Of a stretch of 64,000 nucleotides of DNA, positions 15,898-24,215 are shown piece after piece. The position numbers were made by a program, and so were the translations under genes. Source of the DNA: Bacillota bacterium (GTDB taxonomy: Bacteria > Bacillota > Clostridia > Acetivibrionales > Acetivibrionaceae); the NCBI GenBank assembly GCA_023421115.1, contig JAEZUI010000270.1, positions 1 to 64,000 of the forward strand, written 5' to 3'. How positions within the stretch are numbered: the first letter of the stretch is position 1; the number at the start of each line of letters is the position of its first letter. The notes below the pieces were generated by a model, which ran no database searches, was not told where the DNA came from, and saw only the letters and a program-made list of their open reading frames with translations.

Positions 15898-17409
15898 ATG
15901 AATTTTAGAAAAATTTCCAACACTTTAACAGTTATAGTTGTTATAATTCTGTTGATAATCATAAATATTGATCCGGTGTTTGCAGAAGTAACAGACAATA
16001 ATATAAACTTCGGCAAAATTGACGAATTTGTCATATCAAAAATGAAGTCTGAAAGAATCCCCGGTGTTTCCCTTGCAATAGTAAAAGGTAGCGATGTTAT
16101 TTATTTAAAAGGCTTTGGAGTTGATGGCAAAAAACAACCTGTTAACCCACAGACACCTTTTGTTTTAGGTTCAGTAAGCAAGTCTTTTACAGGGCTTGCC
16201 ATTATGCAACTAGCTGAAGATGAAAAAATTGATTTAGATGCGCCTGTTGTGAAATATTTAAACTCATTTACTACTAAAAATGCACAAGCTTCCAACAAAA
16301 TTACCATAAAACAGCTTCTAGGTCATACAAGTGGATTCTCTACATACGACGGACGTGAAATTTTACTTAATGATAATATTCCAATTGAACAAGTTACACG
16401 TAATCTAAAGAACACCAATCTCAACAACTCACTCTTGTTTCAATACTCTAATATAAATTATGTTCTTCTTGGTGATATAATTCAAACTGTGTCGGGTATT
16501 CCCTACGGAGAATATATTGAAAAAAATATCTTTGGGCCACTTGAAATGATAAATAGTTATACAAATCAAAAAGAAGCAATAGAAAAAGGCTTTACAAGTG
16601 GTTACAAATCATATTTCGGATTTATATTACCAACAAGACAAACAAACCATGAAGGGTCAGTACCAGCCGGTTATTTAATTTCAAGTGCAGAGGACATGTC
16701 TCATTATTTAATAGCCCAAATGAATGACGGCTTCTATAATAACAATTCCATAATTTCAAAAAACGGTATGGATCAAACTCATAGTCCAATCAGCTTGGGT
16801 TCAGACTACGGAATGGGTTGGGGCATTGAACGATCACGCTATGTTTTTTCTCATTCGGGAGACACAGAAAATTTCCATTCAGATATAAGAGTTAATAAGC
16901 ATGAAGGGTTAGGTATTGTAATTCTTTTTAATTTAAATGACTATATTACTTCTTCTGTACTTACGAATAGCAATATTTACAGCCATATAACCGACGGTAT
17001 TTTAGCAATTATTCATAACAAGGAACCTTTTTCTTCAAAATCAAAATTCAATATTTCACTAATTCGATCATTATTTAATGTAGCTTATATAGTAATCTTA
17101 CTACTTTTGGCATTAGATATTTTTAAAGTGTTTAGATGGAAAAACAAATTCAAAAGAAGTAAATTAAGGATTTCCTTTAGATTTTTTTCTATACTCATAG
17201 TTAATTTGATGATACCAATAGGAATTGTTTTTATCTTACCTGATATTCTTGCAAACAGATTTCTTATTTCAATTAGAATGATTATGCTACTGATACCTGA
17301 TTTTGCTCTTCTATTTGTTTTAATTCCAACAATCTTATTTGCATCAGGTATTGCTAAGATAATGATATTGCTCAGCTTTTCAAAAACACCTAATTCAAAA
17401 GAGCTATAA
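15898..17409 (+). CDS. membrane-anchored serine hydrolase (beta-lactamase / PBP4*-like)
   Basis: This 503-residue protein starts with a signal/anchor helix (about 10-24) and a beta-lactamase class C-type domain (about 37-365). The nucleophile S92 is in SVSK (SXXK motif), the YSN tyrosine motif is in LLFQYSNINY, and the third motif is HSG in FSHSGDTENF. The tail (about 380-500) has three or more membrane helices. The family includes D-aminopeptidases, esterases and penicillin-binding-like hydrolases acting outside the cell; the exact substrate is unknown. Ribosome site AAAGAAAGGG. The last 200 bases of the gene are duplicated at 20457 and, more decayed, at 24001. Confidence 0.85.
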   Translation: MNFRKISNTLTVIVVIILLIIINIDPVFAEVTDNNINFGKIDEFVISKMKSERIPGVSLAIVKGSDVIYLKGFGVDGKKQPVNPQTPFVLGSVSKSFTGLAIMQLAEDEKIDLDAPVVKYLNSFTTKNAQASNKITIKQLLGHTSGFSTYDGREILLNDNIPIEQVTRNLKNTNLNNSLLFQYSNINYVLLGDIIQTVSGIPYGEYIEKNIFGPLEMINSYTNQKEAIEKGFTSGYKSYFGFILPTRQTNHEGSVPAGYLISSAEDMSHYLIAQMNDGFYNNNSIISKNGMDQTHSPISLGSDYGMGWGIERSRYVFSHSGDTENFHSDIRVNKHEGLGIVILFNLNDYITSSVLTNSNIYSHITDGILAIIHNKEPFSSKSKFNISLIRSLFNVAYIVILLLLALDIFKVFRWKNKFKRSKLRISFRFFSILIVNLMIPIGIVFILPDILANRFLISIRMIMLLIPDFALLFVLIPTILFASGIAKIMILLSFSKTPNSKEL

Positions 17410-17550
17410 TTCCTTTATTCCAGCTCTTTTAGATGTTTCTATAGGTGTTATACTATTATTGTACATAATTGTCTTATCTGCTCCGCAATTCAAAAGCAGT
17501 TTTACAATCTTAGGATTTTCTTCTGTATTATTTGAAACAACTAAAATATG
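17211..17550. repeat. duplicated gene junction, copy A
   Basis: The first of three copies of one junction: the 3' end of the serine hydrolase gene (plus strand) joined tail-to-tail to the 3' end of the ankyrin gene (minus strand). Bases 17211-17467 align with 20457-20714 with scattered substitutions and one 1-base indel. Bases about 17336-17550 align with 24001-24215. Copy A keeps the intact hydrolase but only a remnant of the ankyrin gene. Confidence 0.85.
17410..17550 (-). pseudogene. 3' fragment of an ankyrin-repeat gene
   Basis: On the reverse strand this matches the last 45-50 codons of the intact ankyrin gene at 24056-25267 (same order of bases at 24066-24215). The match stops abruptly near 17550, and the frame is broken by a missing base in the C-run at about 17420. 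Only the last repeat is left. Confidence 0.7.
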
Positions 17551-17830
17551 CGCCCAAAACTTGCAAACCGATTGCAAATCGCAACCATTTGCATTACACT
17601 ATTCACTTAAAAGTCCGCTCTTAAGTTTATTAGCGTATAATTTAGTGCATTTATATCATAGAAATCTTTCTTTCACTAACAAAATTATTATCATTTTACT
17701 ATTGCAATAATATGTGGCCTCCTGTAATCATATGTGTTTTAGTATCTATCATCTCGCAATCTTTCCAAATCTTTAAATTGTAATAGCGAAATCAAATTCC
17801 TATTACTTAAAAACTCAAATATCATTTTCC
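17551..17830. other. intergenic DNA without recognised features
   Basis: AT-rich stretch between two gene fragments. I see no gene, RNA or strong hairpin in it; a plus-strand open frame at 17459-17710 is only the antisense of the ankyrin fragment plus random sequence. Confidence 0.4.
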
Positions 17831-18067
17831 GGACCAAGCAAAAAGGAAATATGGCAGGCTTTAGCTGAGCAAATTAACAGCGAATATGTTGAAGGAGGCT
17901 TTTTTTCAGGAGATAAAGTTGTCGCACATATAAAGGAATGGATTGTCACTATTCTGAATAAGTCTAGCCCAATTTACCTTGATTTTAAAAAACTGTTAGC
18001 CTATGCAAAGAAATACTATAGCAAGGAGGTTGTCTGTCAGGTTGCAGAACTAGCTGCCAGTATGTAA
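17831..18067 (+). pseudogene. chimeric remnant: N-terminus of the 21052-21666 protein fused to another tail
   Basis: The plus strand reads GPSKKEIWQALAEQINSEY and on through VVAHIKEWIVT, nearly identical to residues 9-48 of the unknown protein encoded at 21052-21666, but without its start codon. After about 17950 the frame continues with unrelated residues (NKSSPIYLDFKKLLAYAKKY, ending AELAASM) to a stop at 18065-18067. It is therefore a truncated copy joined to another coding fragment of unknown family. It lies in the opposite direction to the intact gene. Confidence 0.65.
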
Positions 18068-18174
18068 AATGAATTAACCTTTAGACTTTAGATAGAGACT
18101 CTTTTAAGCACTTATGATTATCCTAATACTAAATGATTTCAAATGCTGTCTACAGTAGTAAAGAATTATGGCAA

Positions 18175-18942
18175 TTAAAAAGTATCTTCAAGCTCAATAA
18201 TCCCAAGATCAATTAATGCAACAGATAGCAAACTGACCAACTTGTACGTATTATACTTAGAATATCCTATTTCCTGTTTTTCAAACATCTCAAAATTTAT
18301 ATTCCCAATATTATCAATATCAAATATAATTTGTTCCGCCTCTATATACTTCATCATTTCACTTGCTGCTTTTTTGATTGTATCTTCGGTAATTTTGTTA
18401 TATTGTATCTCAGTATTTTTTCCAGCAACAAATGCCTTCACTTCTTCACCAATAGAGAATTCTATCAGATGAGTATTATCTATAAAGTTGGCAACAACAT
18501 AGCTTTCTATGCACGGGTAGCTTAATAGTAGCAATCCCCCTCTTAATCCATCTTCATTTTCATACGCATTTTTAAGCTGTGATATCAATTTCTTTATCAA
18601 CGGTACATCAACATTGGACTTTGGATCACGGTCAAATATGTAGTAGATTGCAGCCTTATCAACTGGGAAATCATACTCTGATATTAATGTTTCAAACACA
18701 CTATCGAGATAGCAGTTCTCATCGCAGATATCAGAAATGTTGGATTCCTCAGTATTTATAACTGCAATCTTAGAAGTACTTATGTTCCTGCTTCTAAAAA
18801 AGTTTGCCTTGTCTCTTCTCTTTTCAACATATTCATAACCTAATACATTACAAAACATACGCCTCAGCAATGTAAACTCAGTTTTTCCACCCTCTACAAT
18901 GAATAGAACTCTACCAATACTTTTATCCTTATTAATTTTCAT
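18175..18942 (-). CDS. TOPRIM-like partner of the AAA ATPase, putative defence effector
   Basis: A 255-residue protein from ATG 18942. It opens with VLFIVEGGKTEFTLLRR, where the glutamates fit the first TOPRIM-type acidic motif, and has IYYIFDRDPKSN for the DxD motif, followed by SYPCIESYVV, a segment seen in RloB/AriB/OLD-type proteins. These act as nucleases, often in phage defence, controlled by an ATPase partner. It overlaps the end of the ATPase gene by 11 bases with AAGGA as ribosome site; a longer start at 18981 is less likely. Which named system it belongs to (RloAB, PARIS or AbiL-like) I cannot decide from sequence alone. Confidence 0.65.
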   Translation of the reverse strand: MKINKDKSIGRVLFIVEGGKTEFTLLRRMFCNVLGYEYVEKRRDKANFFRSRNISTSKIAVINTEESNISDICDENCYLDSVFETLISEYDFPVDKAAIYYIFDRDPKSNVDVPLIKKLISQLKNAYENEDGLRGGLLLLSYPCIESYVVANFIDNTHLIEFSIGEEVKAFVAGKNTEIQYNKITEDTIKKAASEMMKYIEAEQIIFDIDNIGNINFEMFEKQEIGYSKYNTYKLVSLLSVALIDLGIIELEDTF

Positions 18943-20086
18943 AAGCATCCTTATACTTTGGCAAACCGCCAAACACTCCACTCAAATACATCTTTTCAAG
19001 ATTTTGAGCAACTCTAGGCTGTTCATCTGAAAAACGTTTTATATGGCTACCGTTCTTTCCGTCAAATTCAACTGAATATATTTGATCCGGACGAAGCAAC
19101 GAAGTTGAAAGCAAATTTGTAGAATGGGAAACAAAAATCATCTGAGATTTCTCAGCTGTATTCATAAAGTATTTAACCATAAGCTCTTCCAGATCATTAT
19201 GAAAGCCACTAGAGAACTCATCTATCAAAATCATACCGTTATGTTGTGCAACAAACAAGAACGCTGGCAGCAAGTTAAGTAATGTACGATTACCCAGTGA
19301 TTCTTCACTAAAAGGAATAGGTGTGTTAATCTCTTTACGTTTGAAGAACAGCATCTTTTCCTCATCCTTTTGATACTTAACAACAGCATTCTCTCCTTTA
19401 ACCTCATTAGCATAGTCTATAGACTGATCAAAGTTGTAATCCTTAAAAAATTGATTAATCTCCTCAGTTCCTTTTTCATCTATATACTTAGTAATCCTGA
19501 AATCCTGCTTTCCATATGATAAAACTTTTCTATCAAATGCATTTAAGTAAATGGAGCACTGCAAAAACTCAAACCACTTACGTAAAATATCATTCCTTGC
19601 AAACCTGGTATTAAAGTACACAGTTCTCAAAAAAAGCGTCTCTTTGTTAAGATCACTATAATTTTCATTGTCTGTGATGTATGATTTAGCTGTTACACCC
19701 ATTCTTTCAAGCATCACGTTTTTATCAATATATAGTTTCTCTGAAAGAATAGTTTTCTTAGCATCAAATTCAAAAAAATAGCGAATCTCTTTGCTATCAA
19801 TCTTAAAGTAATAGTCAAGTGAGAACTCTGGTTTATTTGAAAAAAGACAATTAAAAAGTCCAGAGTTTATTTCCTTTTCCATAAATAAAAGATCGAGCAA
19901 TAGTCTGATGGCATGTAATGCATTGGATTTACCTGAAGCATTTGCACCAATAAATACAGTCCCTTTAAGTACTCCATTATCAGACACATTGGGAACATCC
20001 AATACTTTATAATTAGTTTTCGTAAAATCTATTATCGTCTCATTCTTAAAAGATTTGAAGCTCTTCATTACTAACTTGGATATCAT
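18932..20086 (-). CDS. AAA15-family (RloA/AbiL-like) ATPase, putative defence sensor
   Basis: This 384-residue ATPase begins like SMC/OLD-type proteins (VMKSFKSFKNETIIDF), has Walker A GANASGKS at 47-54, Walker B with catalytic Asp/Glu in MILIDEFSSGFH near 288 and the switch histidine in FVSHSTNLLS near 320. This is the AAA15 / RloA type, an ABC-like ATPase without membrane parts. Paired with a TOPRIM-like gene, it resembles two-gene anti-phage modules in which the ATPase senses infection and releases the effector. It is first in a two-gene operon. Defence function is inferred from the pairing and the rearranged neighbourhood. Confidence 0.75.
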   Translation of the reverse strand: MISKLVMKSFKSFKNETIIDFTKTNYKVLDVPNVSDNGVLKGTVFIGANASGKSNALHAIRLLLDLLFMEKEINSGLFNCLFSNKPEFSLDYYFKIDSKEIRYFFEFDAKKTILSEKLYIDKNVMLERMGVTAKSYITDNENYSDLNKETLFLRTVYFNTRFARNDILRKWFEFLQCSIYLNAFDRKVLSYGKQDFRITKYIDEKGTEEINQFFKDYNFDQSIDYANEVKGENAVVKYQKDEEKMLFFKRKEINTPIPFSEESLGNRTLLNLLPAFLFVAQHNGMILIDEFSSGFHNDLEELMVKYFMNTAEKSQMIFVSHSTNLLSTSLLRPDQIYSVEFDGKNGSHIKRFSDEQPRVAQNLEKMYLSGVFGGLPKYKDAYEN

Positions 20087-20216
20087 ATAATATCACCCTC
20101 TCAAGTTCGATTATATCATGTCAGTATATTATATGCAATATTTTTACACACAATTCAGAATCGTTCGTAATATTTTTACGATTGTTCAACACTTTCGTTT
20201 CCCAATTTTACAAGCC

Positions 20217-20456
20217 TCAATTTAAATGGTTTACACTCATCACAAATCCATCAAATTTATATCTCTTTTGAAATTCATCTTTAGTTAACACTACTCGCCC
20301 TTCAAGCGGATCACCTATAATATAATTCCCTTTATCACTGCCGAGGTAAACAATAACATGCCCAATATTATTTACATTTACATCAAGAATTGATGGAACA
20401 GGAATCTTTGATAAATCCTTCTCATAAAAGCATTCTACTTTCATTCCATTTTTTCT
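20217..20456 (-). pseudogene. C-terminal fragment of a C39-like cysteine peptidase
   Basis: The reverse strand encodes IPVPSILDVNVNNIGHVIVY, then GDPLEGRVVLTKDEFQKRY, the His-containing strand and the DP-G turn typical of peptidase C39-like (C39_2) domains. The N-terminal half with the catalytic cysteine is missing: upstream of about 20457 the sequence is the antisense of the duplicated junction. The open frame that runs on to 20603 is an artefact of this fusion. The gene was therefore truncated by insertion or recombination of copy B. Confidence 0.65.
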
Positions 20457-20714
20457 GATACCAATAGGGATTGTTTTTATCTTACCTGATATTCTTGCAA
20501 GCAAATTTCTTATTTCAATTAAAATGATTATGCTGCTAATACCTGATTTTGCTCTTCTATTTGTTTTAATTCCAACAATCTTATTTGCATCAGGTATTGC
20601 CAAGATAATGATATTGCTCAGCTTTTCAAAAACACCTAATTCAAAAGAGGGATAATTCCTTTATTCCCAGCTCTTTTGGCTATTTCTATAGGTGTTATAC
20701 TATTATTGTACATA
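20457..20714. repeat. duplicated gene junction, copy B
   Basis: 258 bases matching 17211-17467: the last 190 or so bases of the serine hydrolase gene plus the last bases of the ankyrin gene, both cut off. Its left edge truncates the C39-like gene and its right edge abuts a TATCATTTTCCGG segment also found at 17820-17832 and, diverged, near 15810-15825. Confidence 0.85.
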
Positions 20715-20716
20715 TA

Positions 20717-20986
20717 TCATTTTCCGGCCCTTTTTGTCACTTCATTAAAGAATTTCTTCAAATCAGCTTTTGTTTCATCTGATAAATTATGCCACCTTAT
20801 GCCTTGAATAGCTCCTTCCAAACCACATAAAGTATTAAAGCACGTGTCACCTTCAAACAGATAAAGTTTGGTAAATGCTTCTTTACTTCCTGTTTTCATC
20901 AATGTTTCAGCATCATTTATTCCAATTGAAGCAAGTCTTTTCTCACAAGTTACTCCAATGTTTGGCAGCTTGGTCAACTCTCCCAC
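20717..20986 (-). CDS. TfoX C-terminal-domain protein
   Basis: The small protein (89 residues from the GTG at 20986, with AAAGGAGGGG as ribosome site) reads GELTKLPNIGVTCEKRLASI, a helix-hairpin-helix-like opening, then GINDAETLMKTGSKEAF, LCGLEGAIQGIRWH and a closing helix. This is the stand-alone TfoX C-terminal domain. Its function outside competence regulators is not known; nucleic-acid binding is plausible. A longer frame up to 21025 lacks a ribosome site. It follows the unknown gene at 21052-21666 in the same direction. A shard of it is present at 14615-14671. Confidence 0.85.
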   Translation of the reverse strand: MGELTKLPNIGVTCEKRLASIGINDAETLMKTGSKEAFTKLYLFEGDTCFNTLCGLEGAIQGIRWHNLSDETKADLKKFFNEVTKRAGK

Positions 20987-21051
20987 TGATACCCCTCCTT
21001 TAGTATACCTACATGATTTTACCACACCAGACTATCTTTATAATACTAAAT

Positions 21052-21666
21052 CTATTTTAGCTCAACACCGGGATCGGTTTCATATGCTGAACCAATAATA
21101 CATAATTGATTGAGCACCTCTGAATAGATATCAAAAAGAGCTTTTAACAAATCCATATCTTTTATAACACCTGGAACTAAGAAATACAGTTCATCAACGC
21201 CATCAGGGAAGTTTGCCCCAAACCATCCCTCATCATCCTTTACCTCAAGGTGAAATCTTGGCTGAATTTCAATAAGACTTCTTATCCTGGTATTGGAAAA
21301 CAACTCTTTTAGCTTCCCTTCATCATTTCCTTTAATGACAAAATCCCTGTCAAAATCTTCGAATCCCACTTCAATATCCTGCATTCCTAAGAAAGCTCCA
21401 ATTTCACTAAATATACCACTTCTGTATATTTTGAATCTGAGCCCATCTTTATTTACATAAGGTGCTCTCAATCTGGTATATGTCGTACTTGATTTACCAC
21501 TTGATACTGTATATGTATCCATAGTGACAACCCATTCCTTTATATGCGCAACAACTTTATCTTTTGAAAAAAAGCCTCCTTCAATATATTCGCTGTTAAT
21601 TTGCTCAGCTAAAGCCTGCCATATTTCCTTTTTGCTTGGTCCAAACAATTCGCGAAGAAGTCCCAT
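21052..21666 (-). CDS. conserved protein of unknown function
   Basis: The 204-residue soluble protein has no signal peptide or membrane helix. Noticeable segments are KKEIWQALAEQINSEYIEGG, KEWVVTMDTYTVSSGKSSTT, RAPYVNKDGLRFKIYR and LEVKDDEGWFGANFP. It has the look of a widespread bacterial protein of unknown role found in Firmicutes. I do not recognise catalytic motifs. It probably precedes the TfoX-domain gene in a short operon. Its N-terminal 40 codons are duplicated at 17831-17950. Confidence 0.7.
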   Translation of the reverse strand: MGLLRELFGPSKKEIWQALAEQINSEYIEGGFFSKDKVVAHIKEWVVTMDTYTVSSGKSSTTYTRLRAPYVNKDGLRFKIYRSGIFSEIGAFLGMQDIEVGFEDFDRDFVIKGNDEGKLKELFSNTRIRSLIEIQPRFHLEVKDDEGWFGANFPDGVDELYFLVPGVIKDMDLLKALFDIYSEVLNQLCIIGSAYETDPGVELK

Positions 21667-22060
21667 TCTAATTCCCCCATTCTAGTTTAATGATAAATCA
21701 TCCCAATAAGCAGTATCTGCCCTTTAAGTCTCTTATTTAAAGGTAATTTATACTCTATAACCTCATTATAGCAAAAACAAGGAGAATTATCAGTATTTCC
21801 ACTATAAATACCTTCTAATCCCTTGATTTAGACTCAAGGAATCCAATCTATAAGCTTTAAACTAATTTATCAAAAAAATTACGCAAATTTCTAAAATTAT
21901 TTATTCCCTGCAAGTCTTTTAATAAAACTTCTTTATATCTAATTATAAAGAGAATATGATAAATTAATATCTAAGGCTAATCAGTTTTTTTATGAAAAAA
22001 AATAAAGTATGAAAGATTTCTTTGTTTTATTGTGTCTAATGCTTAAAAGGAGGTTAAAAA
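21667..22060. other. divergent intergenic region upstream of an ECF sigma operon
   Basis: AT-rich spacer between divergent genes. It has a small inverted repeat CCTTGA-N7-TCAAGG at 21821-21839 and an AAAAGGAGG ribosome site immediately before 22061. No RNA element or gene is recognised. Promoters for both directions should lie here but no consensus pair stands out. Confidence 0.4.
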
Positions 22061-22579
22061 ATGCATCATGTTTCGGTACCGAATCAAAAAACTATACCAG
22101 ATATGAATAAGCTTGTAAAAGAATATGGAGATTCACTTCTTAGAATGTGTTTTCTTTATCTTAAAGATTTACATATGGCAGAGGATGCAGTACAGGATAC
22201 ATTTTTAAAGGTGTATAAAAGCCACATGAACTTCAAGGGCAATTGTGAAGAAAAAACGTGGATAACGAGGATAGCTATAAATGTTTGTAAGAATTATTTG
22301 CGTTCCTCCTGGTGGAAGCGTATTGATGAAGCAGCGGTTTTAGAAAATATTACTGTGGGTAATAGCACCGATACCTTGCAGGATGAGTCACTTCTGATGG
22401 AAATTATGAAGCTATCGCCAAAATACAAGGAAGTGATTCTGCTGTTTTACTACCAAGGTATGAAAATCCGCGAAATAGCAGTGGTTTTAAATATTCCGGA
22501 AGACACTGTATCTGTAAGGTTATTGAGAGCAAGAGAAATTTTAAAAAAGAAATTGAAAGGATGGTATTATGACGAATAG
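22061..22579 (+). CDS. ECF-type RNA polymerase sigma factor
   Basis: This 172-residue protein has region 2 (YGDSLLRMCFLYLKDLHMAE, DAVQDTFLKVYKS), a W-rich region 2.4 (TWITRIAINVCKNYLR) and region 4 (SPKYKEVILLFYYQGMKIRE, PEDTVSVRLLRAREIL). Its stop overlaps the start of the next gene by 11 bases, marking a sigma/anti-sigma pair. A strong AAAAGGAGG site precedes the ATG. Confidence 0.92.
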   Translation: MHHVSVPNQKTIPDMNKLVKEYGDSLLRMCFLYLKDLHMAEDAVQDTFLKVYKSHMNFKGNCEEKTWITRIAINVCKNYLRSSWWKRIDEAAVLENITVGNSTDTLQDESLLMEIMKLSPKYKEVILLFYYQGMKIREIAVVLNIPEDTVSVRLLRAREILKKKLKGWYYDE

Positions 22580-23903
22580 AACAATTAAGGAAGCGATTGA
22601 TACAAGGCTTTCTGATATTAAGATTAACAGTGAGCTTGAAAGCAAAATACTAGATTATTCCAACAAGACAAGAGTAATAAGAAAAAGGCCATCTATTGTA
22701 GTTGTTGCTGCGGTCATATTAGTTATGCTATCAGTTAGTGTAATGGCAGCAGCTATTACAAATTTTGATAAGCTTTTATCTATAATTAGCCCGCAGGAGG
22801 AACAAAACCTTCAGCCAATAAAACTTTCTTCAGAAGATAATGGGATAAAAATGGAGGTGCTTGCGGCAATGAGCGATAACAATACTACTATTGCATATAT
22901 CTCAATGCAAGACCTTACTGCCGATAGAGTTGATAAAAGCATTGACCTTTATCATTACAGCATTAGTGAAATGGGTTCGTTTACAAGCGAAGTGATATCG
23001 TATGATGCGGCATCGAAGACTGCAATCATAAAATTGCTTGCGAATGGAGGTAACAAACTTGAAGGTAAAATAGTAACTCTTCAAGTGGAATCGTTTTTAA
23101 GCAATAAGCAAAGATATAAGTTATTTGACACAGGTATAGATTTGATGAAGGTTATAAGCTCCACTACAACATCGACAATTCCACTTAACATGGATAATGT
23201 TAGTGGTGGCGGTGGTGACTTGTTTGAAGAGTTTGAAAAAAGAGGTAAAATTAGCGTTTTAAAAACTGACCAAACAAATATTGCATTACCAAATATAAGT
23301 TTTGCACATATATCTAATATTGGATTTGTTAACGGAAAACTTCATGTCCAAACAAAGTGGACAGGTGGAGGAATTGATGATCATGGTACCTTTGTCTTGG
23401 CTAATGATTTGGGTGATAAAATATATCCAAGTAACATTTATTTTAGTATTGATAAAAATGGAAAGGCTATATATGGCAGAGATTATATTGAGTATATATT
23501 TGAAATGAAAGAAACAGAAATCAATAAATATAAGCTTTTTGCAGATCATTTCACCACCTTTGGACATTATATTGAGGGTAAATGGCAAAACACATTTAAG
23601 CTTGAAGCAATGGAAAAAGATAAAGAAGTAGATATTGATATGGACTTTGGCGAATTTAAAGTTAATAAGCTTTCTGTTTCACCAATTGGCGTTACGTTAA
23701 TAGGTACAGGAAACACAAGTGATACAACTAAGGATATTAGTGTGTTAGTTAAAATGCTAAATGGAAGCGTTTATACCTTAAATTCATCAGTAAGAAATAA
23801 TGAAAAGGGCAAATTCATATGCAAATTTATTTCTCTTGAACCTATTAAGGTCATGAATGTTAAAGAGGTAAGCATTAACGAAAAAGTTGTTGAGTTAAAA
23901 TAA
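22569..23903 (+). CDS. membrane anti-sigma factor, DUF4179-type
   Basis: The 444-residue protein has a 40-residue cytoplasmic N-terminus, one membrane helix (about 42-62, SIVVVAAVILVMLSVSVMAA) and a large outer domain with beta-rich modules. The layout and the segment right after the helix (FDKLLSIISPQEEQNLQPI) match DUF4179 proteins, which are encoded directly after ECF sigma genes and act as their anti-sigma factors. Translation is coupled by the 11-base overlap. The outer part (about 200-444) resembles the DUF5643-type extension; its signal is unknown. Confidence 0.8.
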   Translation: MTNRTIKEAIDTRLSDIKINSELESKILDYSNKTRVIRKRPSIVVVAAVILVMLSVSVMAAAITNFDKLLSIISPQEEQNLQPIKLSSEDNGIKMEVLAAMSDNNTTIAYISMQDLTADRVDKSIDLYHYSISEMGSFTSEVISYDAASKTAIIKLLANGGNKLEGKIVTLQVESFLSNKQRYKLFDTGIDLMKVISSTTTSTIPLNMDNVSGGGGDLFEEFEKRGKISVLKTDQTNIALPNISFAHISNIGFVNGKLHVQTKWTGGGIDDHGTFVLANDLGDKIYPSNIYFSIDKNGKAIYGRDYIEYIFEMKETEINKYKLFADHFTTFGHYIEGKWQNTFKLEAMEKDKEVDIDMDFGEFKVNKLSVSPIGVTLIGTGNTSDTTKDISVLVKMLNGSVYTLNSSVRNNEKGKFICKFISLEPIKVMNVKEVSINEKVVELK

Positions 23904-23952
23904 GTCTCATTATAAACATTGTATAGTTTTTTTAAATGGCTAAAAGTTCGGG

Positions 23953-23997
23953 AGGTCTGTCAAAATTTACTAAAATGAACACCTTTTTGATAGACCT
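23953..23997 (+). terminator. hairpin after the DUF4179 gene
   Basis: AGGTCTGTCAAAA (23953-23965) pairs with TTTTGATAGACCT (23985-23997), with one G-U pair, around a 19-base loop. It lies about 50 bases after the stop. The following T content is modest. Confidence 0.6.
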
Positions 23998-24000
23998 TCA

Positions 24001-24215
24001 ATCTTATTTGCATCAGGTATTTTTAAGATAATAAAGCTCAACTTTTCAAAAACACCTAATTCAAAAGAGCGATAATTTCTTTATTCCCAGCTCTTTTAGC
24101 TATCTCTAAAGGTGTCATGCTATTATTGTACATAATTGTCTTATCTGCTCCGCAATCCAAAAGCAGTTTTACAATCTTAGGATTTTCTTCTGTATTATTT
24201 GAAGCAGCCAATATA
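24001..24215. repeat. duplicated gene junction, copy C
   Basis: Aligns with 17336-17550. The left 75 bases are a decayed 3' end of a serine hydrolase gene (plus strand, ILFASGIFKIIKLNFSKTPN then a stop), without the rest of the gene. The right part is the 3' end of the intact ankyrin gene on the minus strand. It is probably the source of the ankyrin side of copies A and B. Confidence 0.8.

Noticed and set aside
17459..17710. Plus-strand 83-codon open frame
   Set aside because: It is the antisense of the ankyrin gene fragment followed by AT-rich sequence and has no ribosome site.
17211..24215. Insertion sequence or transposon as source of the three repeats
   Set aside because: The repeated DNA consists of the 3' ends of two ordinary genes; no transposase, terminal inverted repeats or target duplications were seen.
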